NCBI GenBank assembly: GCA_030407005.1
Contig: JAUDYN010000004.1
Span: 682,001 to 746,000, forward strand
Source: Desarmillaria ectypa
Taxonomy: Eukaryota; Basidiomycota; Agaricomycetes; Agaricales; Physalacriaceae
Reading direction: 5' to 3'
Length of the DNA stretch: 64,000 bases
Shown: piece after piece, positions 36,493-48,878 of the stretch
Position numbering within the stretch: the first letter of the stretch is position 1
Layout of the letters: each line of letters begins with the position of its first letter
Made by a program: the position numbers and the translations under genes
The notes under the pieces: generated by a model
Told to the model about the DNA's origin: nothing
The model's database searches: none
The model's input: the letters and a program-made list of their open reading frames with translations, nothing else

Positions 36493-38899
36493 CCATCATA
36501 GGAGTCGCCGACCCAAAACTCAGCTCTCTTGTAGACCCACCAATCCTTGGTGACTCCCTCAAAATGGGAGGTCGTGAATAGTACCAGGTGCAATGGCACC
36601 TGAAAATAGTGTCAGAACACTTTGAAATAGATGATGCAATTGCCTATGAAGTGGTTAATATTGTCGTGGTCCCCTTTGAACAGTGAGGGAACCTTGATGA
36701 GAGTGGGTTTGATGCCCAGATATAGGCCATTGGCAGCAGCATTCCCAACAGGATTGGGAATTGGGTTGGGAGGGCTCTTACCAGGGGGCGGTCTTGGGAT
36801 CGAGTATCAATCCAGCCTTGGTCCCAGGTAGCCTCTTGGTGGCTCCAAGGGTCTTCCCCTGTCTGGTTCCTTCCCTTTTTCTTGATTGTGGAGGTAGTCC
36901 ATCATCATCCTCCTGGTGGACTCCTCCTGTTTGAGCTCTTTGTGCATTTCCATAATGCACTTCTCTTTCTTGGCTAGCATGGTTTTCATCTGCTGCCAAA
37001 TTTCTTTCACTATTGCTAGGGTTCTTGACACCCTTGCAGTAGTGGTTCCTGCAGAGGCTGTTTCAGCTTCCATATCTTCTCCCACACCTGTGAAGAGAAG
37101 ACTGCCACCCTGGTAAGGGTGATAGCCTTGTTGTTATGCCTGACTATATGGTGGTGAGTCAGGCAGGGGTCATGGTCTTGCGACTAGGGTGTCCGGGGGG
37201 TAATCCAGAATTGTTTCGTATTGGGGCTGGTGGTATCCCAGCCCACCATAGTAACCTGTATCATAGGTAAACACATTGTAAATGGGTACTTGACCTATTC
37301 TACTCCTCTCATGTGACCTCCAGTCACCATAACTATCATAGGGAGCATTCCAACTCCCTCTGCTCATCCTCATCTCAGGCTCAAAGCCCTGGTAGTATAT
37401 CCCTGGCTGAGGGATGGAATATGTTTTGATCTCAGTTGGCATGTATTCAGGCACAAATGATAGCATTTGGATTGGGACCCCAGATAGGATCCCCTCGGTT
37501 GAGCACCAACCACTCATCCATTTCAGGTCTGGGCTTGTCCCAGAGGTCTCTTGATTCAATATCTCATCATCAAATCTCCCAGGCAGTGGCCCTAAAGGGG
37601 CTGAATAGCCTTTGATTAACCTCAGAGAGGTCAGGCCATGTGTAATCTGCCCTATTTGCATTGAATGGGTCATCAGAGGCAGTAGGAGCAGCTGGGGTCA
37701 GAGTGTCGAGCTCCCTGTTGGACTTGTTGGAGAGCTTGATGATAGGGAGGGAGGACATGGAGTTGGTCCCTCCTTGGGGCCAGTTGTTTTCATGGGTCTA
37801 GGGCTCGTAAGGGTGGTTTCAATCCATGCCAGGATTGTCAGAGTGTCAGAGTCCATTATAGGGCCCATTGGAGTCATTGGGGGAGGGGGAACGGGAGTGG
37901 GGAGGTATTCACCAGTTGTGTGAGCAAAGGGTGGGGGTTGCAGGATGAGGGGGAGGACTGGAGTATGGGGGTGGAGCATTGTCGATCTGAGCCTGAATGT
38001 TCCATGCATATTCCTGGGCCAGGGAGGGGGTGAGTCATTCCATCCAGTACCAGAGTAGAACTGCCCTCACATTGTGTGCATGGGCAGAGAAGGGCCCTGG
38101 GGTCAGGGGCCTCTCATCATCAGTTGTCCCTTCAGAGGAGGACATGATTGTGAAGCGGGCTTGAGGGTGGATAAGTGGTACTGCCTCTTATTCTCCCAGT
38201 CTTGTGGGGGGTAGCTCCCAGAGAAGGACATTTTCTGGGTGCTGGGGTGGTCGGGATGAAAGCTGGGGGTGTCGGGTTTGCCTTTAGTGAAGAAGGTTTC
38301 AGATTTCTTTCTCATATAGTAATACCATGAGGATGATAAAGAAAGTAAGAAGTATGGCACCATTGATTGCGATGCCAAGAGAAACAGTTCATGGGTTCTG
38401 TTGTCAGTTTTCCTCATTGGTCATGAGGAGATGCTTCTTTTACAGCTAGCATTAGAAGAAGTGGAAGGGAATCTTTTGACTAATGTTATGGCCCTGCTTA
38501 AGCACATGACTTGAGATGTAAGCTGATCTCTTTGGGCTGTTACACATTTGAACAGCCACCCAGTTAGAGACTTAAGCCTGGTCTTTAGTGTGTGCAAGTA
38601 AGAGGTGTATGATTGTAATTTAGTCGAAAGATAGAGTACAACAGTGGGTTTTACTCTACTTATATACTGTAAGTATGGCATTATATTTAGATGAAATGGT
38701 TTAGTCCATGCTGGAATGGTGTCGAAGCTGAATGGTCCGGAAGGATCATGGTCCAATAGAGAGGGTCTGGGGTGACAGTTGGTGAGAATGAGAGTAATAG
38801 TCGATGAGTGGGTTTATATGAGTCAGAAATGGTAGGTGATTAGATGGATGAGTCATGGATATGACTCAGATAAGATAAGATAATGGAAAAATCGTAACA
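36493..38899 (-). mobile_element. Gypsy element GyG: 5' LTR, leader ORF and gag N-terminal half
   Basis: LTR 38484-38899, same subfamily as GyD. The PBS (about 38471-38483) reads TTAGTCAAAAGAT on the minus strand; R carries TTTCGACTAA. Leader ORF 38299-38424 (two TGA stops). Gag runs from MSFSG (about 38232) down to the capsid domain at the X2 border (ALP-FKGDHDNI-like, about 36640-36690; WVYKR about 36530). The rest of gag and pol is missing. Confidence 0.85.
36530..38232 (-). pseudogene. gag: GyG gag N-terminal half
   Basis: Starts MSFSGSYPPQDWENKRQYHL. A Pro-rich region (PPPFAHTTGEYLPTPVPPPP) and a Tyr/Pro-rich region (YDTGYYGGLGYHQPQYE in related frames) follow. A coiled, charged stretch (KEIWQQMKTMLAKKEKCIM, about 36960) precedes the capsid start. 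Fewer stops than in other gags. Confidence 0.82.
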
Positions 38900-41800
38900 G
38901 ATACAAGCGCTTTGAGATAGATTGGACTCTGCAAGCAATCCATAATATAAAGACAGAAGCCATCATATGAGCCACCTTATCTCTCTGGGTCCATCAAGAC
39001 TGAACCCCCAAAATCACTGATAAGCTCATGACCAAGCTAAAGAAAGGAGGAGAGTCTGCCAGAGAGCAACTCTATGAACTGTGTGAACTGATCTGCTATG
39101 TGCATAGTATAAAGAGTATGGGACAAGATTTTCTCATTGAGATTCAGCTACAACCTTGTACTGGAACACAGACCCTCTTCACAAAGGGGCTGCTTGACAG
39201 AGGCTGCACTGGCAGCTTAATCAACTGAACTGTCATCAAGAAGTATAATCTCAACACCTGCAAGGCTGCAGCCCCTATTCTCATGTATAATGCTGATAAA
39301 ACCTGCAACAAGGCAGAGAATATTACTAAATTCATTGAACTCTGAATGATGATTGGGCCTCATAGCAAACAAATTGACCTCACAGTCATTGACCTTCGCT
39401 CCAAGGATCTATACCTAGGTCATAATTGGCTCAAACACCACAACCTTGTCATCAACTGGAAGATGGGGATGATGATTTTCAGGCACTTCCAATGCACCAA
39501 AAACCTCTCCTGCTCTCCAACTCAGACTCAGATGACAAGTGGGATGAAGAGCTTGAAGATGGCAAAGTCATCCTAGCCAACATGCAAGAGGAACTCATAA
39601 TTCATGCTATGCATCATGTCAATGATCTTGCTGCTACTGTCAATGCAGAGAAACCAAAGAAAGCATTCAAGAAGATGGTCCCTCCACAATATTACAGCTT
39701 CTGAGACCTATTCCCCAAAGAAAACTTTGATGAGCTCCCTGAACAAAAGCCCTAGGACCATGCAATTGAGCTAATACCCAATGCCAAGTCAATGTTAGAT
39801 TGCAAAGTCTATTCACTTAACTAAAATGAACAGGAATAGCTTAACAAGTTTCTAGATGAGAATCTTAGCTTGGGGCACATCCATCCCTCAAAGTCACCAT
39901 TCATCTCTCCCTTTTTCTTTATTAAAAAAAAAAGATAGCTCACTATATCCCATTCAGGATTATCACAAACTTAATAAGATGACAATCAAGAATTGCTACC
40001 CACTCTCCCTCATTTCTGAGCTCATCAACAAACTTCAGAGAGCAAAGTACTTTAGCAAGCTGAACATTCATTAGGAGTATAACAACATCCAAATATATGA
40101 AGGAGACAAGGAGAAAGCCACCTTCTGGATGAACCATAGACTATTCAAGCCCACCATCATGTTTTTTGGCCTCACCAACTCTCCTGCCACATTCCAGTGG
40201 ATGATGAATGATATCTTTCATAATCTCATTGCCAAAGGGAAAGTCACAATCTACTTCAATAATATTCTCATTTTTACAAAGGGCTTAAAAGAGAATTGAC
40301 ATATAGTATGATGTGTACTATAATACCTATGAGAAAACAAGCTTTTCCTCAAAGCTGAGAAGTGTGAGTTTGAGGTACTCAAGACAGAATACCTCAGAGT
40401 TATCATCAGCCAGAACTCTGTACAGATGGATCCAGTCAAGACAGCTGGCATTGCTGAGTGGCTGATGCTGATCAAGAAGAAGGAACTCCAGTCATTCCTG
40501 GGGTTTACAAACTTTTATTGTAAATTCATTTGTGACTATTCTAAAATTGTTTGGTCCCTTACCCAGTTAACTGAGAATGCCAAGTGGAGATGAAAAGAGG
40601 CACAAGAGTAAGCTTTCCAGTGATTAAAGAAGCAGATGACAGAAGACATTATTCTTGCTATTCCAATGGAGACTGGGAAATTTATAGTAGAAGCAGACTC
40701 AAGTAATAGAGCTATTGGCACTGTTCTCAGTCAACAACAAAAAGGGAGATGGTGACCAGTTGCCTTCATATTCAAGGCTCTGATAGCAATCAAATAGAAC
40801 TATAAGATCTATGATAAAGAACTACTCACCATTATACTCTTGGAAGAATGGTGCCACTATCTGATAGGTACTACTGAAAACATTAAAATCTAGATAGACT
40901 ATTAAAACCTTCAGTATTTCAGAAAGCTCTAGAAGTTAAATCATTGACAGGTCTAATAGGTCACTAAATTAGCTGAGTATCATTTTATACTCAAACACAA
41001 GTCTGGGATAGCCAACAAGAAGGCCGACTTTCTCAGTCAACATGACAATCATGATTAAAGCAAAGAAGATAACCACAATATTGTCATTCTCTCCCCTCAA
41101 CACTTCTGCACCCTCATCATGCCTACTACCATCAAGACTCATTCCAAGATCCAAGACTCAACTAGATAATGAGAACTATAGGACCAAGGAATCACCAACT
41201 TCCTTGACCACAAACACAGTATCACCCAGAATAGTGAAATATTATACTATGGATGGGCAAATCTATATACTAAAGAAAATAGCACTCCAAGGCAAAATCA
41301 TTGTTCAAAGTTATGACCATATCATAGCAGGTCATTCCAGTATAGCAAAGACACAAGAACTTGTACTCTGGGAATGCTGGTGGTTGAAGATGAAAAAGGA
41401 TGTAGAAACCTATGTGAAAGGTTGCAAAACTTGCCAATGAATGAAGAGCAGTATGCAAGCTAAGACAGCCCCATTATACCTGAATACTATACCAACTATA
41501 CTATGGACACACATTTCCATTGACATAGTAACTGGTCTCCCAAAATCCAATGGCTATGATGCTATATTGGTAATTATTGATTGATTCTCAAAAACAATCA
41601 TACCATCATCTGCAACAAGGAGCTCTCAGTGGAAGGATGGGAAAAAATCCTTTGTGATCATGTCTACTCTAAGCACAGCATGCCTCATATTGTTATATCT
41701 AACCAGAGTCCCCAATTTATTTCTTAATTCATGAAAGATCTATATTGGATGCTCAACATTACTTAGAATGCATCCATAGCCTATCATCTCTAGACAGATA

Positions 41801-42850
41801 GACAGATGGAACAGGTCAATCAAAAAATCAAAAAATACCTATGAATCTTTATCAATCACTGACAGACTGATTAGAGTGACTGGCTACCACTCACCAAATT
41901 CTCACACAACAATCATATGCACTCTGCTACAGAAAAGAGCCCCTTCATGGTTCTCTATGGATGAAATCCCTGACTCATTCCTGACACTGAGTGATCCTCA
42001 CTGTTTGCTATCCCCACTGCTAGAGAATTCTCTGAAACTATGGCCAAAGTACACAAGAAGGTATATGCTGCTCTAAATGAAGTGGCAAACTAAATGAAGG
42101 CACAATATGATAAGGGCAAGAGAGCAGCAATCAATTATAATGTCAGTGACAGAGCCTGATTGGACACCTCCAACTTGCACCTTCCATGACCCAAGAAGAA
42201 ACTCAATGACAAGTGAATAGGCCCTTTTGAAATTCTTGAGAAGTCTAGGGTCTTTATCTACAAGCTCAAACTTCCCCTGCACTAGAAGATCCACTGGCAT
42301 TTCAATGAGAAACTACTGATGCCATACACTGCACCAGCATTCTCCAACCAGCAACAACCACCATCTCCTCCCTCTGACTTGATTGATGGGCAGAAGTACT
42401 TCAAAGTCAAAGAAGTACTAGATTCCAGAACAAGATGGATACATGCCAAGAAGAGCCAACATTCTAAAGCCATAATTGACTATCTCATCAAGTGGAAGAG
42501 TTAAATATGGGAGCACAATTCTTGGGTAAGAGAAACAGAGATAGGGAATGCACAAGAAGCAATCAGAGACTATGAGAAAAAAATGCAGTAAACAGGATGA
42601 CTCAAAGTCACCAAAATCATAATGAACCTAAGAGCAGTCTCCATGATCCTTGACCATGACTACCAGGATAATAGAGACATTCAATATCTTGCACAATAGA
42701 AAGACAGGATCTAAAAATGGGTCAAGAATCTTAATAAAACCTATTGAAAGGCCATACTTAATGAGTATTGGGCCAACTAATATGACTCTTCAAAGGAGAA
42801 ACACAATTACTTGGATAAAGCATAGGGCAGTCAGGATGACTGCCTTAATG
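38900..42850 (+). pseudogene. pol: GyH pol (decayed)
   Basis: Protease GLLDRGCTGS (about 39188-39220) has Arg in the D-S/T-G position. RT carries YHKLNKMTIKNCYPLSLISE and YFNNIL (Asn codons 40258-40263), so the catalytic Asp pair is lost. RNase H (VEADSSNRAIG-like, about 40690), integrase zinc region (YVKGCKTCQ, about 41415) and a chromodomain (LIKWKS, WEHNSWV, about 42480-42530) follow. Many TAG/TGA stops and an A10 run near 39925. Confidence 0.85.
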
Positions 42851-42859
42851 AGAGAGTAA

Positions 42860-43296
42860 TGTTATGATTTTTTCCCACTTATCTCATCTTATCTCAGATA
42901 CCTATCTTATTTTCAGTGCCTATCATATATCTTATCAACTATAGTATTGTCACACCCTTATTGAATGACTCTTGCCTGTGTGTTATAGCTCATGATAGTC
43001 ACTCACTCAATAGATATTTCTTATTGTTTCATATATGGACTACTCATTGACAGACTTATTATTAGCTACACAGTTTTCATATATAAGTAGGATAGCTCTC
43101 ACTATATATTCTCCAGCTTTGAGCTAAAGTTTATCTATACTAATCCTTCACTCTCAGAACTCAACTAAAGTCCTTAGCCCTTTCTCATTGGGTCCAAAAG
43201 AGTGATAGCCATTGATCTTAGAGGTGATTATCTGAATGTGAGACAGCCTTGAAGATATAATGCACTTATAAGATTATGTGAAGTTCAGGTCTAACA
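42860..43296 (+). mobile_element. GyH 3' LTR (437 bp)
   Basis: TGTTATGATTTTTTCCC to AGGTCTAACA, TATATAAGTAGG and R region CAGCTTTGAGCTAAAG. Confidence 0.9.
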
Positions 43297-43301
43297 TATG
43301 G

Positions 43302-44266
43302 CTAGAGAAAATCCCTGAAGATGATTCCCAAAGTACTGACACAGCCACCAGACAATATTATCATACTGGTATCAGATATATATGCAGCCAATGAATCTTA
43401 GCCCAATATTGCACATGCTGTCATGGAATTAAGCAAATACATACAAAATCTAGCTGCTGAGCATGTCACAGCTCTCAAACAAGTTTGTCATTACTTGAAG
43501 AAGACTCTGGATTTTGGAATTATATATGGAGATATTGTGAAAAACAGGGGATGAATAAATCAGTTCATTCCCAGTTAGTATATGCATGGTGTCAGGCCAA
43601 TAGTATTGCACTTGGCTGAGCTCTGCAAATGCATACAGATGTACACTACTGTACCTACTTATATACTAAATGCTAATTTACTAGAATATTCTACAACTTT
43701 CCTAATATTTCTTTCTTAATCAGCAAGCTTAGCATAATGCTGGATTGCCATCATCTCAGCTCAACTCTCAAATCCCAACAGGAGAAACTACAGATGAACT
43801 GATACTCTACTCAGATTCAGACTAGGGAGAAGACAGGATAGACAGAAGATCAATATCTGGTTATATCTGTACCTATGCAGGAGAAGCTGTTACTTGGAGT
43901 TCAAAGAAACAGCCTACTGTAGCTCTATCCACTATGGAGGCAGAATATATGGCCCTTTCACACACAACCTAAGAAGTGATATGGTTGTGGGTAATTTTAA
44001 CCAAATTAGGATTGTCACCTGATGATGTAACCACTATTTTTGTTGACAATCAGTCAGCAATCAAATTCACTGAGAACCCTATATTTCATATGTAATCAAA
44101 GCACATAGATATATGGTATCACTTCATTTGTGAGCACATAGCTTCAAATGAAGTCAAAGTTCAGCATTGCACATCAGAGGAGAACTTAGCAGATATATTT
44201 ACTAAAGAGCTATCAAGACCATTACATGAATATCTATCTGCAGGTATTCTAGGAGCTTGGAATTGA
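43302..44266 (+). pseudogene. Copia2 RT end and RNase H
   Basis: It reads PNIAHAVMELSKYIQNL and LKKTLDFGIIYG, is interrupted by a solo LTR (43533-43780), then continues with [43 protein letters not shown] and NLADIFTKELSRPLHEYL, ending TGA 44264-44266. Catalytic RNase H Glu/Asp residues are partly visible. Stops within. Confidence 0.88.
43533..43780 (+). mobile_element. Solo LTR of family Z (248 bp) in Copia2 RNase H, TSD GGAGA
   Basis: Starts TATTGTGAAA (TG changed to TA) and ends ATCCCAACA, flanked by GGAGA (43528-43532, 43781-43785). A second copy with other flanks is at 62139-62634, which fixes the borders. Internal ACTTATATACTAAATG may be the promoter. Confidence 0.88.
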
Positions 44267-44273
44267 GAGGGAG

Positions 44274-44484
44274 TGCTGGGAAAGCAATCTCAAGCAAGTA
44301 CTGTAATATACTCAAAGAATTGGCTTACTCAGCAGAATCAACTTTGGACTATAGAAGTAGATATACATAGTATTTCATAGTAAGTTCTAGAAGTAGTACA
44401 ATATGTATTTAAGTAGGACACCTCTTGCTTGAGAGGTAGTATTTTTACCATCTTTTCTATGTTCTCCTCACTCTCATTACAACA
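44274..44484 (+). mobile_element. Copia2 3' LTR
   Basis: TGCTGGGAAAGC to CATTACAACA, same length as the 5' LTR; preceded by a short purine tract (GAGAGGGAG). Confidence 0.92.
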
Positions 44485-44574
44485 CAGACATATATACCCA
44501 ACACTTTTGAAAGCATGCTCAGAGTAGTATTGCTAAGAGGTACACATTAAATTGCCATCCTGCAATATGATATG

Positions 44575-44969
44575 TGTTACAGCCCTGTCTAACATGTGAC
44601 TTGGGACATAAGCTTCTCTCTGGGCTGTCTTATGTTCGGACAATCACCTGTTAATAGAGAGGTTGGCTAAGTCTTTGGTTTTGTGTAATAGAAGGTATAT
44701 GAGTGCAATTTAGTCAAAAGGTAGAGTACAATGGCGAAAACTACTCTACTTATATACTGAAAGTATGGCATTATTAATAGATGAAATGGTATCATCTATG
44801 AGAGAACAGTGTGTAAGTCAGATGGATCATGGGCAAATGAGAGTAAACTAGAGTATGAATTGTCAAAGAATGGGGTGGTTGTTGGTGAATGCATTGATAC
44901 TGACTGAGATAAGATGTGTGGTGTCATAGATATGACAAGATAAGATAAGATAATGGAAAAATTATAACA
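44575..44969 (-). mobile_element. GyE 3' LTR (395 bp)
   Basis: TGTTACAGCC to ATTATAACA with a GATAAGATAAGATAA array at its right end. Confidence 0.93.
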
Positions 44970-44982
44970 TTACCCCCTTGTT
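44970..44982 (-). promoter_or_regulatory. GyE polypurine tract
   Basis: Minus strand AACAAGGGGGTAA, immediately 5' of the 3' LTR. Confidence 0.75.
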
Positions 44983-44984
44983 AA

Positions 44985-47900
44985 AGCAGTCATCCCAACT
45001 GCTAAGGTTCTTCTTCTGGGGTGTCAAGTTGAGATAAAACTTGATCAATCCAGTACTAGTCAATCAAGTTTTTCTATGTTTTTTTGTCTGGATTGATAAT
45101 CCATTTTTGATATCCATCCTTGTGTTGAGCAAGATATGTGACATCTCCATCATCAGAATATTCATGGTCTAGTATCTTGACCACTTGTCTTTGGTTATGA
45201 TTTTTGGAATATATAAGGCACAGTTTATGCTGGTCTTGTATTCTTCAATTGCTTCTGTTGCATTTGTCATCTCTGTTTCTTGGACCCAAGAGTTGTGTTC
45301 TCTGGTCCACCCTTTCCACTTGACTAGATAGTCTGTAACTTCTCTAGATGGTTGTCCTTATTTAGAACATACTCAACAGGTGCATGAGTCCAAGACTTCT
45401 TTGATTTCATACTCTTCCTGGCCATCGACAAGGTCAGGAGGAGGAGGCAGTGGTTGTTGTTGGTTTGGGCAAGAGGGTGTAATATACAGAGTCAACAATT
45501 TTTCATTGAATTGAGGGTGAATCTTCCAGTGGGGTGGTAATTTTAGCTTGTATGCTGCTATGCCTGATTTCTCAATGATTTTGAATGGTCCTGTTCATTT
45601 ATCGTTGAGCTTTTTCTTTGATCATGGAAGATGAAGGTTGGCAGTGTCAAGCTAAACCTTATCACCAATCTGATATTCTCTCAGTGATTGTTTCCATTTG
45701 TTATATTGCACTTTCATCTGTGCCACTGCTTTTTCCAAAGCATCATGAACCTCCTTGTGGACTTTGGCCATTGTTTCTGTGAATTCTACAGCTGCAGGAT
45801 TGTCAAAGTTGGTCTTTTGAATAGACTCAGGAATGAGTCAGAGATTTTGTCCATATAAGATCATGAATGGACTTTTGCCAGTGGCAGAATGGACCCTGTT
45901 GTTATGAGTAAATTCTGCAAGAGGAAGCCATGCAGTCCAGTCTGTTTGTCAATGGTTGACAAAGATGCAGAGATATTTTTCAACCTCTTGATTGACTCAT
46001 TCTGTTTGTCCATCTGTCTGTGGGTGATATGCAGTGGATGCATTTTGCATGATGTTCATTATTCGGTATAGTTCCTTCATGAAAGAAGACACAAATTGAG
46101 GTCCTCAATCAGAGATAACTATGTGTGGCATTCCATGTTTCGCATAAACATGATTTTAGAGTATAAGAGCCCATCCTTCTGCAGATAATTCTTCATTGCA
46201 TGGAATGAGAATAATGTTTTTGGAAAACTGGTCCACAATGATGAGTAAAGCATCAAATCCCTTGGATTCTGGAAGACTGGTAACCATGTCTACTGAGATA
46301 TGGGTCCAGGAAGTGTCTGAGATTACATTTGGATGAAGAGGAGCAGCTTTCGCATGTGTGTCAATCTTCATTCTTTGGCATGTTTCACATCCTTTGATGT
46401 AGGATTTGACATCTCTTTTCATCTTTGGCCACCAATATTCTTGTAGGATGAGTTCCTTGGTTTTGGCAATTCCTGGATGTCTGGCAGTAATGTGATCATG
46501 ATATTGTACAATGATCTCACCACATAGAGATGTGTCTTAGAGAATGTAGATGCACCCATCATACTACAATACTTCATTTTCCTGAGTGATTCCCCATTTG
46601 TGGTTCAGGGATTTTTCAATTCCTTGATTCCATTGTTCTTTTTGTTGAGTTGTGTCTCTTATATGCATGACCCATTCCTCGGTTGTGGGCAGTATTAATG
46701 CCTGGAAATGTTCAGGGGAGAGAACAATCATGTCTTGATTGTCTTCTTTTCCCTGATCATGATCATCTCTTTGACTGAGGAGATCAGCCTTCTTGTTAGT
46801 GATTCCTGCTTTGTGTTGAAGGACAAAGTGGTATTCTGCTAATTCAGTGACCCATCAAGCTTGTCAGCAGTTCAGCTTCTGGGGTTTTCGGAAATACTGG
46901 AGGTTTTAGTGATTGGTCTAGATTTTGATGGTTTCTTTTGTGCCCATAAGATAATGGTGCCATTCTTCTAATGCTAACATGATGGCCAGCAATTCTTTAT
47001 TGTAGATTTCATAATTGCATTCAGTGACTATCAATGCTTTGGACATGAAGGCAACAGGCCTCCATTTGCCATTCTGTTCCTGGCTAAGGATGGCACCGAT
47101 GGCCCCATCACTAGCATCTGCTTCTACTCAGAACTTTCCTTTGTCTGATAGGATTGTTAGAACAATGTTGGTGATCATCAACTTCTTGAGCTGATTAAAC
47201 ACTTGCTCTTGATCTGATTCCCAAATCCAATCTACCTTCCCAGTCAATTGAGTGAGAGGTTGTATGATTTTGGAATAGTCATGAATGAACTTTTGGTAGA
47301 AATTCATGAATCCTAAGAAGGATTGAAGTTCCTTCTTCTTTGTCAGGGTTGGCCACTTGGCTATTCCTGTGATCTTGACTGGGTCCATTCGGATTGCATC
47401 TTCACTGATTATGACCCCAAGATATTCCATTTTGAGTACTTCAAACTCACATTTCTCTGCTTTAAGGAATAATTTGTTTTCCCATAAGCATTGGAGGACT
47501 TGTCGGACAATGATTCTATGTTCTGACAGGGATTTGGTGAAAATAAGGATATTGTTGAGGTATATAGTGACTTTTCCTCCAGTGATTAGATCCTTGAAAA
47601 TATCATTTATCATCCACTGAAAAGTGGCTGGTGAATTCATAAGACCAAAAAACATGACTGTGGGTTTGAAGAGTACTCGGTTGGTTCTGAATGCAGCTTT
47701 TTCTTCATCTCCTTCCCAGATTTGTACATTGTTGTATCCCCAGCAAACATCTAGTTTGCTGAAGTACTTGGCCTCTCATAACTTATCAATGAGTTCCAAT
47801 ATTAAAGGAAGAGGATAACAATTTTTAATCATCATTTCATTCAGTTTGCGATAATCCTGAACTGGTTATAAGAAACCATCCTTTTTCTTGACAAAGAAGA

Positions 47901-48650
47901 AAGGAGAGGCAAAGGGGGATTTGGAAGCATGTATCCTTCTGGAGTTGAGATTTTCATCAAGAAACTTGTTGAGTTGTTTCTGTTCATTTCTATTAAGGGG
48001 ATAGACTTTACAGTCTAGGGTGGACTTGGCATTTGGGGTTAGCTCAATGGCATGGTCCCATGGTTTTTGATCTGGAAGTTTGTCAAAGCTTTCTTTAGAG
48101 AACAGATCTCTAAAGCTTTGATACTGAGGAGGCATGAACTCCTCAAAGGTTTTCTTTGGTTTTTCTGCATTTGCAGCTGCCGCCAGTTTGTTTGCATAGT
48201 GTACTGCTCAAAGAATGATTTATTTTTGCATATTGACTGCAAGAATAGTTTTGCCTTCTTCCAACTCTTCATCCCATCTGTCTTGTTAGAATCAGGGAAT
48301 GTGAAATAGTTTTTTACACACTGGCATTGTCTGAATGTCATGATTCCTAATTTCCAGTTGACTAGGGGATTATGGCATTTAAGCCAGTCATGGCCTAAGT
48401 ATACTATCTTGGAACCCAAATCCATGACTGCAAGGTCAATTCATTCAATGTGGTCTCTGATGGTCATTTGGAGTTCCATGAATTTGATTATGCCATCTGC
48501 CTTGTTATGGGTTCCATCTGCATTGTAAATGGGAATTAGGGCAGTGGCTTTTCTGGTATCCAACTAGTGTTGTTGGATGTATGATCAATTGATAGAGCTG
48601 CCAGTGCAGCCACTATCCAACAATGCATGGGTTGTCAGAGTCTTCTTTCC
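44985..48650 (-). pseudogene. pol: GyE pol: protease, RT, RNase H, integrase, chromodomain
   Basis: Protease ALLDSGCTGSSIN (about 48594-48632). RT FFVKKKDGF (about 47870-47895) and MFFGLMNSPATFQWMINDIF. The catalytic box reads YLNN instead of YLDD (Asn codons 47551-47556). RNase H about 46980-47130. Integrase YIKGCETCQRMK and WTHISVDMVTSLPESKGFDA (46156-46422), YHPQ/GQT-like region about 45960-46040. Chromodomain VKWKG-like, WTREHNSWV about 45290-45330. Long open stretches remain (528 bp at 47128-47655) but several stops interrupt. Confidence 0.9.
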
Positions 48651-48878
48651 CATACAGGGAGCAAGTTGGATATCCACCAAGAAGTCTCAACCAGAGCTCT
48701 TGGTTCTGTGGATATACCAGATTGGTTCATGAAGTTCATAGAGTTGCTCACATGCAGAACTCTCTTCAGTATTCAGGCTCTGAATAAGCTCATCAGTTAT
48801 TTCTCCAAGTTGTTTGGGATGAACTCAAGTGGAGAGAATGGCTTTGGTGACTGCCAAGTTCTTGGTGGCATGAATTGC

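Larger units (their letters stand above)
38900..43296 (+). mobile_element. Gypsy element GyH: gag C-terminus to 3' LTR
   Basis: Begins in the linker between zinc knuckle and protease (RYKRFEIDWTLQAIHN) right at the GyG LTR edge and runs through protease, RT, RNase H, integrase and chromodomain to a 3' LTR (42860-43296; right flank TATGG). Its 5' half is missing. The LTR belongs to the GyF subfamily, not that of GyD. Confidence 0.87.
23411..44484 (+). mobile_element. Copia2: Ty1/copia element expanded to 21 kb by nested insertions
   Basis: Two 211-bp LTRs (23411-23621 and 44274-44484) flanked by perfect CAGAC duplications (23406-23410, 44485-44489) show this is one insertion. Its own sequence is 23411-24986 (LTR, PBS, gag, protease, pre-integrase), 34388-34471 (start of integrase) and 43297-44484 (end of RT, RNase H, LTR), minus a solo LTR. 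Integrase core and most of RT are absent where GyD-X2-GyG-GyH now lie. The LTRs differ at about 20 positions, mostly C/T and G/A. Confidence 0.92.

Noticed and set aside
34472..43296. GyD and GyH as the two ends of one element
   Set aside because: Their LTRs belong to different subfamilies and the flanking bases (ATCAT and TATGG) differ.
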